From an uncultured Dorea sp. (GTDB lineage Bacteria; Bacillota; Clostridia; Lachnospirales; Lachnospiraceae): a DNA stretch of 33,530 bases. Positions within the stretch are counted from its first letter, which is position 1. Each line of letters starts with the position of its first letter. The DNA is taken from the NCBI GenBank assembly GCA_947645355.1, contig CANSCI010000021.1, positions 1 to 33,530 of the forward strand, given 5' to 3'. A program made the translations under genes and the position numbers. The notes beneath the pieces are model-generated. The model ran no database searches and was not told the DNA's origin. It saw only the letters and a program-made list of their open reading frames with translations. Shown here piece by piece: positions 1 to 7,308 of the stretch.

Positions 1-1
1 T

Positions 2-205
2 TTTAATTTTGGAATTATTTTTGCTGTTATCTGCATTATTGGTGGTTTGCTTATGATTATCTTGTATAAGCCGTACTGGTGGCTGATGAAAAAGCAGGAA
101 ATGCCTGATCATTACAAATGGTATCTGCGCATACCGGGAATTTTGTTTATTTTGTTTGGCATTGGGATTATCGCCATAAGTATTATTAACAATTTAGCGT
201 TTTGA
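2..205 (+). CDS. Small membrane protein, C-terminal part (5' end outside window)
   Basis: An open frame enters from the left edge and stops with TGA. The 67 visible residues contain two hydrophobic stretches, one at about residues 3-21 and one at about 45-63. They are separated by a short polar loop rich in tryptophan, tyrosine and lysine (KPYWWLMKKQ). This is the pattern of a small two-helix membrane protein with a cytoplasmic hairpin. I do not recognise the family; a DUF6199-like protein is possible but not supported by a firm motif. It lies 39 bases upstream of the metallophosphoesterase start on the same strand, so the two are probably cotranscribed. Confidence 0.55.
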   Translation, partial: FNFGIIFAVICIIGGLLMIILYKPYWWLMKKQEMPDHYKWYLRIPGILFILFGIGIIAISIINNLAF

Positions 206-244
206 TTGAGGGGGGTGCAGGCATCTGATGAATGGTGTGGAAAA

Positions 245-1111
245 ATGAGAAAAACGCTGATTAAAAAGACACGGATAATGTTATGTGTAATAGGCACAAT
301 ATTTTTTATTCTGCTTATTTGGACGGTATGGGGCAATAAAGCATTGATGGTGAGTACAATTTCAATCTCAAGCAGCCACATTCCTGCCGCATTTTCTGGC
401 TTTCGGATAGCACAGGTATCAGACCTGCATAATAGTGAATTTGGAAAAAACAATACAGAACTGTTAAAACTGCTATCCGAGAGTCGGCCGGATATCATCG
501 CGATAACTGGCGACCTCATAGATGCCAATCACACGGATGTAGGGATAGCGTTAGGCTTTGCGCAGGAATCCGTCAGGATTGCCCCGACCTATTATGCGAC
601 GGGAAACCATGAAGCAGCAAGCCCGCAATATGATACTTTGAAAGCCGGGCTTGAAGAAGCGGGGGTTATCGTGCTGGAGGATGAAGCCGTTTCCTTAGAG
701 CGGAATGGGGAAACCATAACACTGCTTGGATTGGGTGATCCGGATTTTACGGTCAAGGGAGGTATGTTTGGTGAAACCTCTGCTATGGTTAGTACGAAAT
801 TGAAAAATCTGGATGACGGCGAAGGAGGGTATACCATTTTGCTCTCACATAGGCCAGAACTGTTTGAAACGTATGTAAACTGCGGCATTGATCTGGTCTT
901 TGCAGGCCATGCGCATGGCGGCCAGTTCCGGCTGCCGTTTATCAGTGGGTTGGTTGCCCCCAATCAGGGATTGTTTCCTCAATATGATGCCGGACTATAT
1001 ACAGACGGCAGCACAAGCATGGTGGTCAGCCGTGGCATTGGAAACAGTATTATACCATTCCGCTTCAATAACCGCCCGGAGATTGTTTTGGTGGAACTTA
1101 ATGCCAGATAA
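245..1111 (+). CDS. Membrane-anchored metallophosphoesterase (YkuE/YaeI-like)
   Basis: This 288-residue protein has an N-terminal membrane anchor at about residues 10-30, followed by a calcineurin-like phosphoesterase domain. The metal-binding motifs appear in order: DLH (D60, H62), GDLID, GNHEA, SHRPE and GHAHGG. The active site therefore looks intact. Members of this family hydrolyse phosphoesters on the outer face of the membrane; some act on UDP-diacylglucosamine-type lipids or phosphodiesters, and the substrate here is unknown. The frame is open back to a TTG at 206, but the ATG at 245 fits the signal-anchor pattern better. A purine-rich GAGGGGGG at 208-215 is too far from it to be an ideal ribosome site, so the start is somewhat uncertain. 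Confidence 0.85.
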   Translation: MRKTLIKKTRIMLCVIGTIFFILLIWTVWGNKALMVSTISISSSHIPAAFSGFRIAQVSDLHNSEFGKNNTELLKLLSESRPDIIAITGDLIDANHTDVGIALGFAQESVRIAPTYYATGNHEAASPQYDTLKAGLEEAGVIVLEDEAVSLERNGETITLLGLGDPDFTVKGGMFGETSAMVSTKLKNLDDGEGGYTILLSHRPELFETYVNCGIDLVFAGHAHGGQFRLPFISGLVAPNQGLFPQYDAGLYTDGSTSMVVSRGIGNSIIPFRFNNRPEIVLVELNAR

Positions 1112-1126
1112 TACTACAAAAGACAA

Positions 1127-1172
1127 ACCGCCGCACTATGGACTTCACCCGCCATATGCGGCGGTCTGCCTT
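1127..1172 (+). terminator. Hairpin, probable terminator after the phosphoesterase
   Basis: The arms ACCGCCGCA (1127-1135) and TGCGGCGGT (1157-1165) are perfectly complementary over 9 bp and are followed by CTGCCTTTTCC. It lies 16 bases after the phosphoesterase stop. A second sequence, CGGCGGTTT at about 1248-1256, can also pair with the left arm. The short T-run makes this a moderate terminator call. Confidence 0.5.
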
Positions 1173-1310
1173 TTCCGCAGGCAGGCCGGGCGGCCTGATA
1201 ATGGAAATCACTTGGAAAGTTGGGAACTTAGAGGTAATATGCTTACACGGCGGTTTGCGTTTCCCCTATATCATGCAAAAACGTCAACGTCTCTTAATAA
1301 TTAACGGTAA

Positions 1311-1342
1311 TTGACCGATATATAAATTGACAATATATATCG
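1311..1342 (+). promoter_or_regulatory. Promoter with overlapping dyad, candidate BlaI operator
   Basis: The -35 TTGACC (1311-1316) and -10 TATATA (1334-1339) are separated by exactly 17 bp. An inverted repeat with perfect 8-bp arms, CGATATAT (1316-1323) and ATATATCG (1335-1342), overlaps both elements. A ribosome site AAGGAAGG lies just before the blaI ATG at 1359. BlaI/MecI-family dimers repress by binding dyads over their own promoters, so autoregulation is the natural reading. The arms do not match the classic TACA/TGTA MecI half-site, so the specificity may differ. Confidence 0.6.
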
Positions 1343-1358
1343 AAAGGAAGGAAGCGGT

Positions 1359-1784
1359 ATGGCAAAGGAAGAGATTACACCGAGTGAATGGCAGATCATG
1401 GAAGTCCTGTGGGCGTGCGGGGAGCCTTTGACATCCTCCGAGGTCTACAAGAGGATGCAGGGGAATGTGGATATGTCGATGAGGATGGTGCGGGTGCTGA
1501 TGAACCGCCTGAACCAGAAGGACATCCTCGGATACACGGTGGATGAGCATGATTCAAGGGTTTACCACTATTATGTGCAGAGGTCAAGGGAGGAATGTGT
1601 AAAGGAGAAAAGCAGGAAGTTTGTGGACAGCTATTTTTCCGGCAGCGGGACAAATGCAATGGCGGCGCTTTTGCAGAGCTTCGCACTGACGGATGAGCAG
1701 ATAAAAGAGCTGGAGGAGATTCTGGAGAAAAGCAAGGAGCGGGGGACAGAATCCACGGATAAAGAGGGTGAACCCCATGCCTGA
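1359..1784 (+). CDS. BlaI/MecI/CopY-family transcriptional repressor
   Basis: This 141-residue protein has the length and layout of BlaI. An N-terminal winged helix (residues about 5-75, beginning ITPSEWQIMEVLW and including TSSEVYKRM and VRVLMNRL) is followed by an acidic helical dimerisation region ending in a charged tail. In characterised pairs the repressor is cleaved after a BlaR1/MecR1 sensor protease is triggered, which derepresses the operon. The M56 gene overlaps it by 8 bases and would be its partner. No beta-lactamase or PBP gene is visible nearby, so the regulated target is probably the downstream set of unknown proteins. That target assignment is inference from position. Confidence 0.9.
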   Translation: MAKEEITPSEWQIMEVLWACGEPLTSSEVYKRMQGNVDMSMRMVRVLMNRLNQKDILGYTVDEHDSRVYHYYVQRSREECVKEKSRKFVDSYFSGSGTNAMAALLQSFALTDEQIKELEEILEKSKERGTESTDKEGEPHA

Positions 1785-3012
1785 CTGGGGCAGCCTTTTG
1801 GATTTCTGTGCGGCATATTATGCCACCCAGCTTGTGCGGTGTGCGGCTTTTTCCTTTTTGCTGCTCGGACTGGTGATGCTGCTCCGGAAGATGCTTTTTT
1901 CAAGACGGACATTCATAAGGGGGCTGTTATGGTCATCCTTCCTGCTCATCCCGTTTCTTGGAAAGTTGAAGCTGTTTTATGAGAATAAGGCAGTGGTGAG
2001 AATAACAGGCCGGATAACGCATGGAACCATGACCTGCCTGTGGGCTGACCGCATTTATATGGCGGGCATCCTTATAGCTGTTGTCTGTATATTCGGAAAG
2101 CGGCTGCGCCTCCGGAAGTCGGTTGCCGGGATGGAAAAGATTTCTCTGGATAATATGCAGGTCAGGATTACAGACATGAATGTGACGCCGTTTACAGTTG
2201 GGCTGCTGAAACCAAAGATTGTCATTCCTAAAGTGGTATGGGGGAGTTACAGCCAGGATGAATTAAAAGCTGTTGTACAGCATGAGCGGACGCATATCCG
2301 ATTGGGGCATTTATGGTTTGGGCTTGCATGGGATATCCTGCGGTGCCTCTTATGGGTGAACCCGTTGCTGACAATCTGCCAGAAACAGTTCCGGGCGGAT
2401 TTGGAGGATATTTGCGACAGGGTGTGCATACAGAGCAGCGGGAAGCCGGCGCATGAATATGGCATGGTGCTGCTGAAAACCCTGAAACTGCTGCGCTCTG
2501 GGACAGAGGGTACGCCGCCCGCCGTCACCTATGCCGGGGAAAAGGAATTTGCAGACATGAAAAGGCGGATGGGCGAGATTGCAGGTTTCCGCCCATACCG
2601 GAAAAAACTGTGCATGGGCATGGTAGCCATAGTTTCTCTGATAATTGTGGTTATGCTGCTGGCGGTACATACCCATTCCTATGCACGGTGCAATGAAAGT
2701 AAAGATATCATGGTTGGAAATTATGACGGAGAACCCGGAATAGTTTCTTACGATACCGAAAAACTTAGAGAAATAATTTCATATGATGACAGGTATGTTT
2801 ATGTTGAGCGAGATGCCTTTGAGAATTTTTTAGAAGAAAATGATGCAGACGGAGAAATATGGATTGTTTTTGGCGGATTTTATAAACTGCCGGGTTTAGC
2901 TGGTGCAGCGGAAACTTGTATATATGAAAGAGGTTCAAGAGGCAGTATAGTACAGATTCCCTATGAAGGCATACGGGATAGCTGGTATATGGAACTGCTT
3001 AAATTGTTATAG
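1777..3012 (+). CDS. M56-family membrane metalloprotease, BlaR1-like sensor without a PBP domain
   Basis: The 411-residue protein has hydrophobic segments near residues 15-35, 45-60, 85-105 and 285-305. Its M56 zinc-protease signature is HERTH (H169 to H173), as in BlaR1/MecR1. After the last membrane segment comes an extracytoplasmic tail of about 100 residues, rich in aspartate, glutamate and tyrosine. This tail replaces the penicillin-binding domain of true BlaR1, so the stimulus is not expected to be a beta-lactam. The start overlaps the end of blaI, implying translational coupling; a GTG at 1768 is an alternative start. Base composition becomes AT-richer from about 2690, where the tail is encoded, which suggests the sensor tail was exchanged separately from the protease core. 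Confidence 0.85.
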   Translation: MPDWGSLLDFCAAYYATQLVRCAAFSFLLLGLVMLLRKMLFSRRTFIRGLLWSSFLLIPFLGKLKLFYENKAVVRITGRITHGTMTCLWADRIYMAGILIAVVCIFGKRLRLRKSVAGMEKISLDNMQVRITDMNVTPFTVGLLKPKIVIPKVVWGSYSQDELKAVVQHERTHIRLGHLWFGLAWDILRCLLWVNPLLTICQKQFRADLEDICDRVCIQSSGKPAHEYGMVLLKTLKLLRSGTEGTPPAVTYAGEKEFADMKRRMGEIAGFRPYRKKLCMGMVAIVSLIIVVMLLAVHTHSYARCNESKDIMVGNYDGEPGIVSYDTEKLREIISYDDRYVYVERDAFENFLEENDADGEIWIVFGGFYKLPGLAGAAETCIYERGSRGSIVQIPYEGIRDSWYMELLKLL

Positions 3013-3070
3013 GCGTAGCATGGAAACGAAATGGATTTCAAATAAATTTTATATCAAGGAGGACAAAATT

Positions 3071-3817
3071 ATGGCAATGGAGATTACAAGCAATTACAGC
3101 AGCTATGCGGCACAGGGCATGGCGGACAACACAAAGAAAAGGGCAGAGAAGACATCGGAACCGGTTAAAACTAACAATACGGAAAGCACATCAGATTATT
3201 TAAGCAAATTGCAAAAGCAGGTTCCGTATATGACGCTTGAGGTTGGGAGCGGCCTGTCAATGGCCAGAGATAACAAAGTCAATACACTGGCTGTAAACCC
3301 TAAATTGCTGGAGAAGATGCAGAATGACCCGGAGAAGGCAAAGGAATATACACAGCGGTTGAAGGATATTGAAAATGCACAGAAATTTGTAGATGGGTAT
3401 ATGAAAGCCAAGGGATCTAAAACAAAATTTAGCCATTGGTATGTGGATGAAAATGGAAATTACTCACATATCGCCTATTATGAGCATGATAATACCTTCT
3501 ATAAAAAACTTAGTGAGAAATCGCGGGAGAATATTGAAAAACATATTGAAAAAACAAGAGAAAAAGCGGCAGAAAAACAGAAAGAGTTTCAGGAAAAACT
3601 GGAAGAAAAGCGGACTGGACAGGAAGATGGAACAGCAACTCCGAATAAAGCAGAGCAGCTTTTAGAAGAAAAAATGTCTGCTTCCAAAGATGGCACGATT
3701 TATCTGAATGACACAGATATGAAAACAATTATCGAAGCTGTCCAGGAAGAGGATGCGGGCAAAACCACTGTGAAAGATCAGCCGCAGGTTGGTGCGAATC
3801 TGGATTTGAAGATATAA
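3071..3817 (+). CDS. DUF6033-like protein of unknown function
   Basis: This 248-residue protein starts at an ATG preceded by an excellent AAGGAGG site. The N-terminus (MAMEITSNYSSY) is short and rich in Asn, Ser and Tyr, with no signal peptide. The middle has a conserved-looking block (HWYVDENGNYSHIAYYEHD). Residues about 140-185 are a highly charged Lys/Glu coiled coil. The pattern resembles the DUF6033 family found in Clostridia, from memory and without a search. It follows the M56 gene by 58 bases and starts a run of tightly spaced genes, so it is probably part of the BlaI-controlled unit. No enzymatic motif is visible. A structural, secreted or appendage-associated role is possible but not shown. 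Confidence 0.65.
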   Translation: MAMEITSNYSSYAAQGMADNTKKRAEKTSEPVKTNNTESTSDYLSKLQKQVPYMTLEVGSGLSMARDNKVNTLAVNPKLLEKMQNDPEKAKEYTQRLKDIENAQKFVDGYMKAKGSKTKFSHWYVDENGNYSHIAYYEHDNTFYKKLSEKSRENIEKHIEKTREKAAEKQKEFQEKLEEKRTGQEDGTATPNKAEQLLEEKMSASKDGTIYLNDTDMKTIIEAVQEEDAGKTTVKDQPQVGANLDLKI

Positions 3818-3831
3818 GAGGAGGCGAGGAT

Positions 3832-4377
3832 ATGAATATCAACAGTAACAATATGAAATGGTTTTCGGGATATTCCCTGATGAACAGGCTGTTTTCGCAG
3901 AAGAATGGAAATAAAACAAGTACATCTAGCCAGATGGGTGCTGCTATCAGCGGAGGGGTAAAGCATAAGCACAGCAATTTATACTATGATGAGAACGGTA
4001 TTCCCTGGATGTCAAAAGAGCAGGCGGACAGATGTATATCGGGGAGAAGTGACTGGAAAAAAATTGTGTCTGTGTCAGATGAAGTAAAGGCAGAACTGGC
4101 AGAGGTGGTAAAACAGGATTTTATCAGCACCAATGGAAAGAGCATACCGGAAGGAACCAGGAGAAACGATGTCATCAATAAGTATTTAAACACTCTTCCT
4201 TCAAAACAGCGCAGTTCTGCTTCGTGGACATTGGACAGAATGGCAGGGGATTATGGAAGCCGTTTGGAGGCATTGGTAAAACAGAACAATCCGGGATGGA
4301 AACCGGGGGACGCTTTTGACACCAGTATTTTAGACCAGCTTGATGGGACGCTCGGCGGAGTGGATTTCAGGGCGTAA
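3832..4377 (+). CDS. DUF3879-like protein of unknown function
   Basis: The 181-residue product begins only 14 bases after the previous stop, behind GAGGAGG/GCGAGGA. It has an Asn/Ser-rich N-terminus (MNINSNNMKWFSGYSL) without a signal peptide. A YDENGIPWMSKEQAD block follows, then helical segments, and the protein ends in GGVDFRA. The layout fits the DUF3879 family of clostridial and bacillus proteins, recalled rather than searched. The C-terminal GG-D-RA ending resembles that of the gene remnant at 9286-9568 (GGFDARA), which suggests they belong to the same broad family. No catalytic motif is recognisable. Confidence 0.6.
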   Translation: MNINSNNMKWFSGYSLMNRLFSQKNGNKTSTSSQMGAAISGGVKHKHSNLYYDENGIPWMSKEQADRCISGRSDWKKIVSVSDEVKAELAEVVKQDFISTNGKSIPEGTRRNDVINKYLNTLPSKQRSSASWTLDRMAGDYGSRLEALVKQNNPGWKPGDAFDTSILDQLDGTLGGVDFRA

Positions 4378-4399
4378 ATTTGGAAATGGAGGATTTGAT

Positions 4400-5182
4400 A
4401 TGTCAGTAAATATAGAGGGAAATATAAGCCAGGCGGGTGCAGCAAGCGGATGGTATCAGAATAGCAGAGTGGCCAGTCCGCAGGAGAAGGAAAAGGATGC
4501 GCTGCAACCGAAGGCGGACAATGCGGTGAAGGTTTCCATTTCGCAGGAAGGCATTGAGAGCTATCGGAAACAGACCCGTGAAAAAGGGACATCGGGCAGA
4601 GTTATTGCAAAAGGGAATAAGGAGAGCGTTATAAGGCAGGCAAAACAGACGGCAAGCGCACTGGCCGCAAACGCCTATGGCGGTGAACTGGCCGGAGAAT
4701 TGGAAAAGCTGAAAGGGCAGAGGACAGGAAGCGCATACGCCATTGCAGACCAGATGGAGGATTCCGTCAGGGCGTATGGCAACCTTTATGATGAAATCGT
4801 GCGGGGCTACCAGAACGGCACAAGGGAGCGTTATGTGGAGGATGAAAATTCAGAAACGGGTTTCCGTAAAATGACAATGGAAGAAGAATTAAGTGAGCTT
4901 GACCGGGCATTCCAGAAGATAGCGGACAGAGCGGATACCAAAGAAATGATAGAGGGCGAGTTTCAGAGGCTCAGAACTGAGGGAGGGAAGGGGCTTTCCA
5001 CGAATGTCTCTAAAAAGCCGCAGGAGACAGATGGAGATGCCCCGGAAACAGCCGGAACGAAAATGAAAAGGCTGGCGCAGGAATGGAGGGATGCCTACAA
5101 GACTTCCGGTTCCAAGGAAAGCAGCATGGAGAAAGTGTTATCCATGCTGAATGGTATGTTTGGCATTCATAAAGAGGCGTAA
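4400..5182 (+). CDS. Unknown charged helical protein of the same cassette
   Basis: This 260-residue protein starts at an ATG seven bases after GGAGG and 22 bases downstream of the previous stop. Its N-terminus (MSVNIEGNISQAG) is again short, uncharged and without a signal peptide. A VKVSISQEGIESYRK block follows; the V-x-IS-x-EG pattern is common in small Lachnospiraceae proteins and in flagellar-type export substrates. The rest is predicted mostly alpha-helical and rich in Glu, Lys, Gln and Ala, with a low-complexity linker at about residues 200-225. I do not recognise a named family. Its spacing ties it to the two preceding genes. Confidence 0.6.
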   Translation: MSVNIEGNISQAGAASGWYQNSRVASPQEKEKDALQPKADNAVKVSISQEGIESYRKQTREKGTSGRVIAKGNKESVIRQAKQTASALAANAYGGELAGELEKLKGQRTGSAYAIADQMEDSVRAYGNLYDEIVRGYQNGTRERYVEDENSETGFRKMTMEEELSELDRAFQKIADRADTKEMIEGEFQRLRTEGGKGLSTNVSKKPQETDGDAPETAGTKMKRLAQEWRDAYKTSGSKESSMEKVLSMLNGMFGIHKEA

Positions 5183-5215
5183 TTGGATATACACATATAA
5201 TTTTTACACCCTATT

Positions 5216-5247
5216 CCGCAGAGGCGCATAAGGCTTTGCCTCTGCGG
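5216..5247 (+). terminator. Strong hairpin between cassette genes
   Basis: The perfect 10-bp arms CCGCAGAGGC (5216-5225) and GCCTCTGCGG (5238-5247) enclose a 12-base loop. No T-tract follows, so this may be an attenuator or an RNA-stabilising stem rather than a full terminator. The gene that follows begins 125 bases later. Confidence 0.4.
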
Positions 5248-5371
5248 TCTGCCCGGAGGCGAGGGGGAGTGTATTTAAGGCAATGAACCGCTCGGACTTA
5301 TTACGAGGGAGAGGGTGCGGTGCTGAATGACAGAGGGGCCGCAATAATAAAAATAATTGGGGATTTGAATC

Positions 5372-6331
5372 ATGAGCATAAACGGAATAGGGGCGGGATA
5401 TCCCGCATGGCGTGATATGGGAAAGGCACAGAGGAATGGTTCGGGAACGGGCTTCGCGGGCAGGATGGCGGATGCAGATGCGGCAGGGAGCAGTTCTCCC
5501 ATCAGAAACAGCATGAGGGCGGCGGGGCAGACTTCGGTGCTGGATGCGTACCGTGCATCGGCGGCATCCGGGGTACGCAATGTGAAGCCTGCCTATGAAA
5601 CATACGAATCCGAGAATTACAGGATTGTGCCGGACAACGAGGCGGGGTGTTTCGATATTTACAATAAACAGGGAGAAAGGATAGACGCTTTTGACTATTC
5701 TGACATCAAGGTCAGGCAGGACAGCCAGACAGGAAAGCAGTTCCTGATCTCGGAGCATGGAACCATGAGCTATGATGCTATGGTATTGGACGGCGAGCTG
5801 AAAGACGCCCTGCAGGATGTCATGGGCGTGGAAACGCTGGAAACGGAGGAACTGTCCGGTTTCATATTAAAGACCCATTCCGGCACTGGCATACAGTATC
5901 TTGTGTGGGATGGCGAGGAAGGCCGTTGGGGAAAAGTCCTTTTGCAGAGCGAGGCAGACAGGGAAAGGTATGAGACCCTTGCGGAGACCTACTTCAATAA
6001 ATATCCCAACCTGATCCACGATAAGAACGCCGCATACATATGGGCTGATCTGGAGATAAAGGGGCTGGCGCAGCATACGAAGGATGGCATTGTCTCTATG
6101 GGCTTTAACGGGATGTCCTATAATGACAATACAGATTATAAGAACAACTGGAGCGTCCTGTTTTCGGAAAATACCTATAAGGCGGTTTTCGTTTGGCTGC
6201 AAAACAACAGGGGCAGCATTGAAGAAATGCAGAAGTTCGCCACATGGCAGGATGTGTTTAACAACATTGGCAGCTGGTATGACCGCATATGGTCTGATGA
6301 AGAAGAAAAGCAGGGGTATCTGAATAACTGA
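5372..6331 (+). CDS. Unknown protein with a Gly/Ala/Ser-rich N-terminus
   Basis: The 319-residue product has a disordered-looking N-terminus (MSINGIGAGYPAWRDMG, then about 70 residues rich in Gly, Ala and Ser). A globular part begins near residue 75, with YRIVPDNEAGCFDIYNKQG and later ISEHGTMSYDAMVLDG. The C-terminal third is rich in Trp and Asn (WADLEIKGLAQ, GMSYNDNTDYKNNW, WYDRIWSDEEEK). There is no signal peptide, membrane helix or known catalytic motif. The ribosome site is weak (GGGGATTT). It is the last of four GC-rich unknown genes downstream of BlaI/M56. Homologues appear as hypothetical proteins in Lachnospiraceae, from memory. The gene's stop codon coincides with the first copy of a repeated spacer. 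Confidence 0.65.
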   Translation: MSINGIGAGYPAWRDMGKAQRNGSGTGFAGRMADADAAGSSSPIRNSMRAAGQTSVLDAYRASAASGVRNVKPAYETYESENYRIVPDNEAGCFDIYNKQGERIDAFDYSDIKVRQDSQTGKQFLISEHGTMSYDAMVLDGELKDALQDVMGVETLETEELSGFILKTHSGTGIQYLVWDGEEGRWGKVLLQSEADRERYETLAETYFNKYPNLIHDKNAAYIWADLEIKGLAQHTKDGIVSMGFNGMSYNDNTDYKNNWSVLFSENTYKAVFVWLQNNRGSIEEMQKFATWQDVFNNIGSWYDRIWSDEEEKQGYLNN

Positions 6332-6400
6332 TAAGCCACAGCCTGACAGGACAGGCATCCCCGGTTTTCCGGCAGATCGGGGAAATTGGGGAGAGGGAGT
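6331..6400 (+). repeat. Intergenic spacer repeat, copy 1
   Basis: This spacer begins ATAAGCCACAGCCTGACA and continues through a GGCATCCCC block to GGCAGAT and GGGGA. The same series of blocks recurs at 6641-6710, with a partial copy near 7253-7285. It is GC-richer than the small genes it separates. Confidence 0.7.
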
Positions 6401-6429
6401 AGCTTCATGTTTTTGGAGAAGGAGGCATT

Positions 6430-6624
6430 ATGAAAAGAGGCAACAAAAAAGATAAAGTGTCTTATTATGTTGGCTGGGGTATAGCTTACGGAACATTTGC
6501 TGGAGGAATGTTTAGCATTTTACTTCTTGAGCATTTGTTAATTGTTCTTTTCATGGGAAGTGCTTTCGGAGCGGTGATAGGCGCGATTTTTGGGAAAATG
6601 AAAACACAGTATGCAAAAGACTAA
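6430..6624 (+). CDS. Small glycine-rich two-helix membrane protein
   Basis: The 64-residue protein has a very good ribosome site (GAAGGAGG) and a basic N-terminus (MKRGNKKDK). Two membrane helices at about residues 12-30 and 33-55 carry glycines spaced in a zipper-like way (GWGIAYGTFAGG, GSAFGAVIGAIFG). Such proteins occur as small integral membrane components, immunity-like proteins or glycine-zipper proteins; the sequence does not decide. It is AT-rich relative to the gene before it and is flanked on both sides by copies of the same spacer repeat. Confidence 0.65.
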   Translation: MKRGNKKDKVSYYVGWGIAYGTFAGGMFSILLLEHLLIVLFMGSAFGAVIGAIFGKMKTQYAKD

Positions 6625-6640
6625 CAGTAGCATATCCCCA

Positions 6641-6710
6641 ATAAGCCACAGCCTGACAAGGCAGGGCAGGCATCCCCAACGTTCAGGCAGATAGGTGAAT
6701 CGGGGAGCAG
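6641..6710 (+). repeat. Intergenic spacer repeat, copy 2
   Basis: This copy starts with the same 18 bases as copy 1 (ATAAGCCACAGCCTGACA). It then carries the GGCATCCCC, AGGCAGAT and CGGGGAG blocks with small insertions and substitutions. Together with copy 1 it brackets the 6430-6624 gene as a direct repeat. Confidence 0.7.
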
Positions 6711-6750
6711 AAAATTTTGTTAATCAAAATGTATGTATGGGAGGTTCATA

Positions 6751-7218
6751 ATGAGAAAACAAGACAAAATACTAAAAATAATTTGGTGGGTGTATATTGC
6801 CTTATTGTTGGTCTTTGTCGTTGTTAAGTTCAAAGGTTCATTTTATGAATTAACTGATAGGATTAGTACCTATTCAATGCAAGGTTCAATAAACTATAAT
6901 CTTATTCCATTCAGGAGTATGTCCACTCAGATCAAGTACATTACCCAGTGGTGGGCATTAAAAAACTTATTGGGAAATATAATTCCATTTATCCCGTTTG
7001 GCTTTCTTTTGCCTATTGCATACAAAAAATTCAGTTCAACGATAAGTGTTTTCTTTACTGGCCTAGCTTCGATACTGTTAATAGAGATTTTTCAATTCCT
7101 TACTAAACTTGGTACTTTTGATGTTGATGATATTATTCTTAATATGATAGGAATTGTTTGCGGGTATTTGATGTTTTTGGTCATTAAACGTTTTTGTGTA
7201 AGAGAGAAAGGGCTATGA
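6751..7218 (+). CDS. VanZ-family membrane protein
   Basis: The 155-residue protein has four hydrophobic segments and the VanZ signature blocks NLIPF, GNIIPFIPFGFLLP, EIFQF and GTFDVDDIILNMIG. Members of the family are small integral membrane proteins; VanZ itself gives low-level teicoplanin resistance, and most others have no known role. The ATG at 6751 is chosen because GGGAGG lies eight bases upstream; an upstream in-frame ATG at 6733 lacks such a site. The gene is AT-rich and sits between spacer-repeat copies, so it looks like an inserted cargo gene rather than a native partner of the upstream unknown genes. Confidence 0.85.
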   Translation: MRKQDKILKIIWWVYIALLLVFVVVKFKGSFYELTDRISTYSMQGSINYNLIPFRSMSTQIKYITQWWALKNLLGNIIPFIPFGFLLPIAYKKFSSTISVFFTGLASILLIEIFQFLTKLGTFDVDDIILNMIGIVCGYLMFLVIKRFCVREKGL

Positions 7219-7252
7219 ACGATACTGCATTGTAAAAACTGTTATGGATTTT

Positions 7253-7285
7253 GGGAAAATCGGGGGAGCAGGAGTGGCTTTGATA
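7253..7285 (+). repeat. Partial third copy of the spacer repeat
   Basis: The stretch GGGAAAATCGGGGGAGCAGG and the following AGTGGCTTT resemble the end of spacer copy 1 (GGGGAAATTGGGGAGAGGG, then AGTAGCTTC). It lies directly before the lipoprotein gene. The similarity is partial, so confidence is lower than for copies 1 and 2. Confidence 0.45.
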
Positions 7286-7308
7286 AAATGAAAGGGTGGA
7301 GAGGAAGT

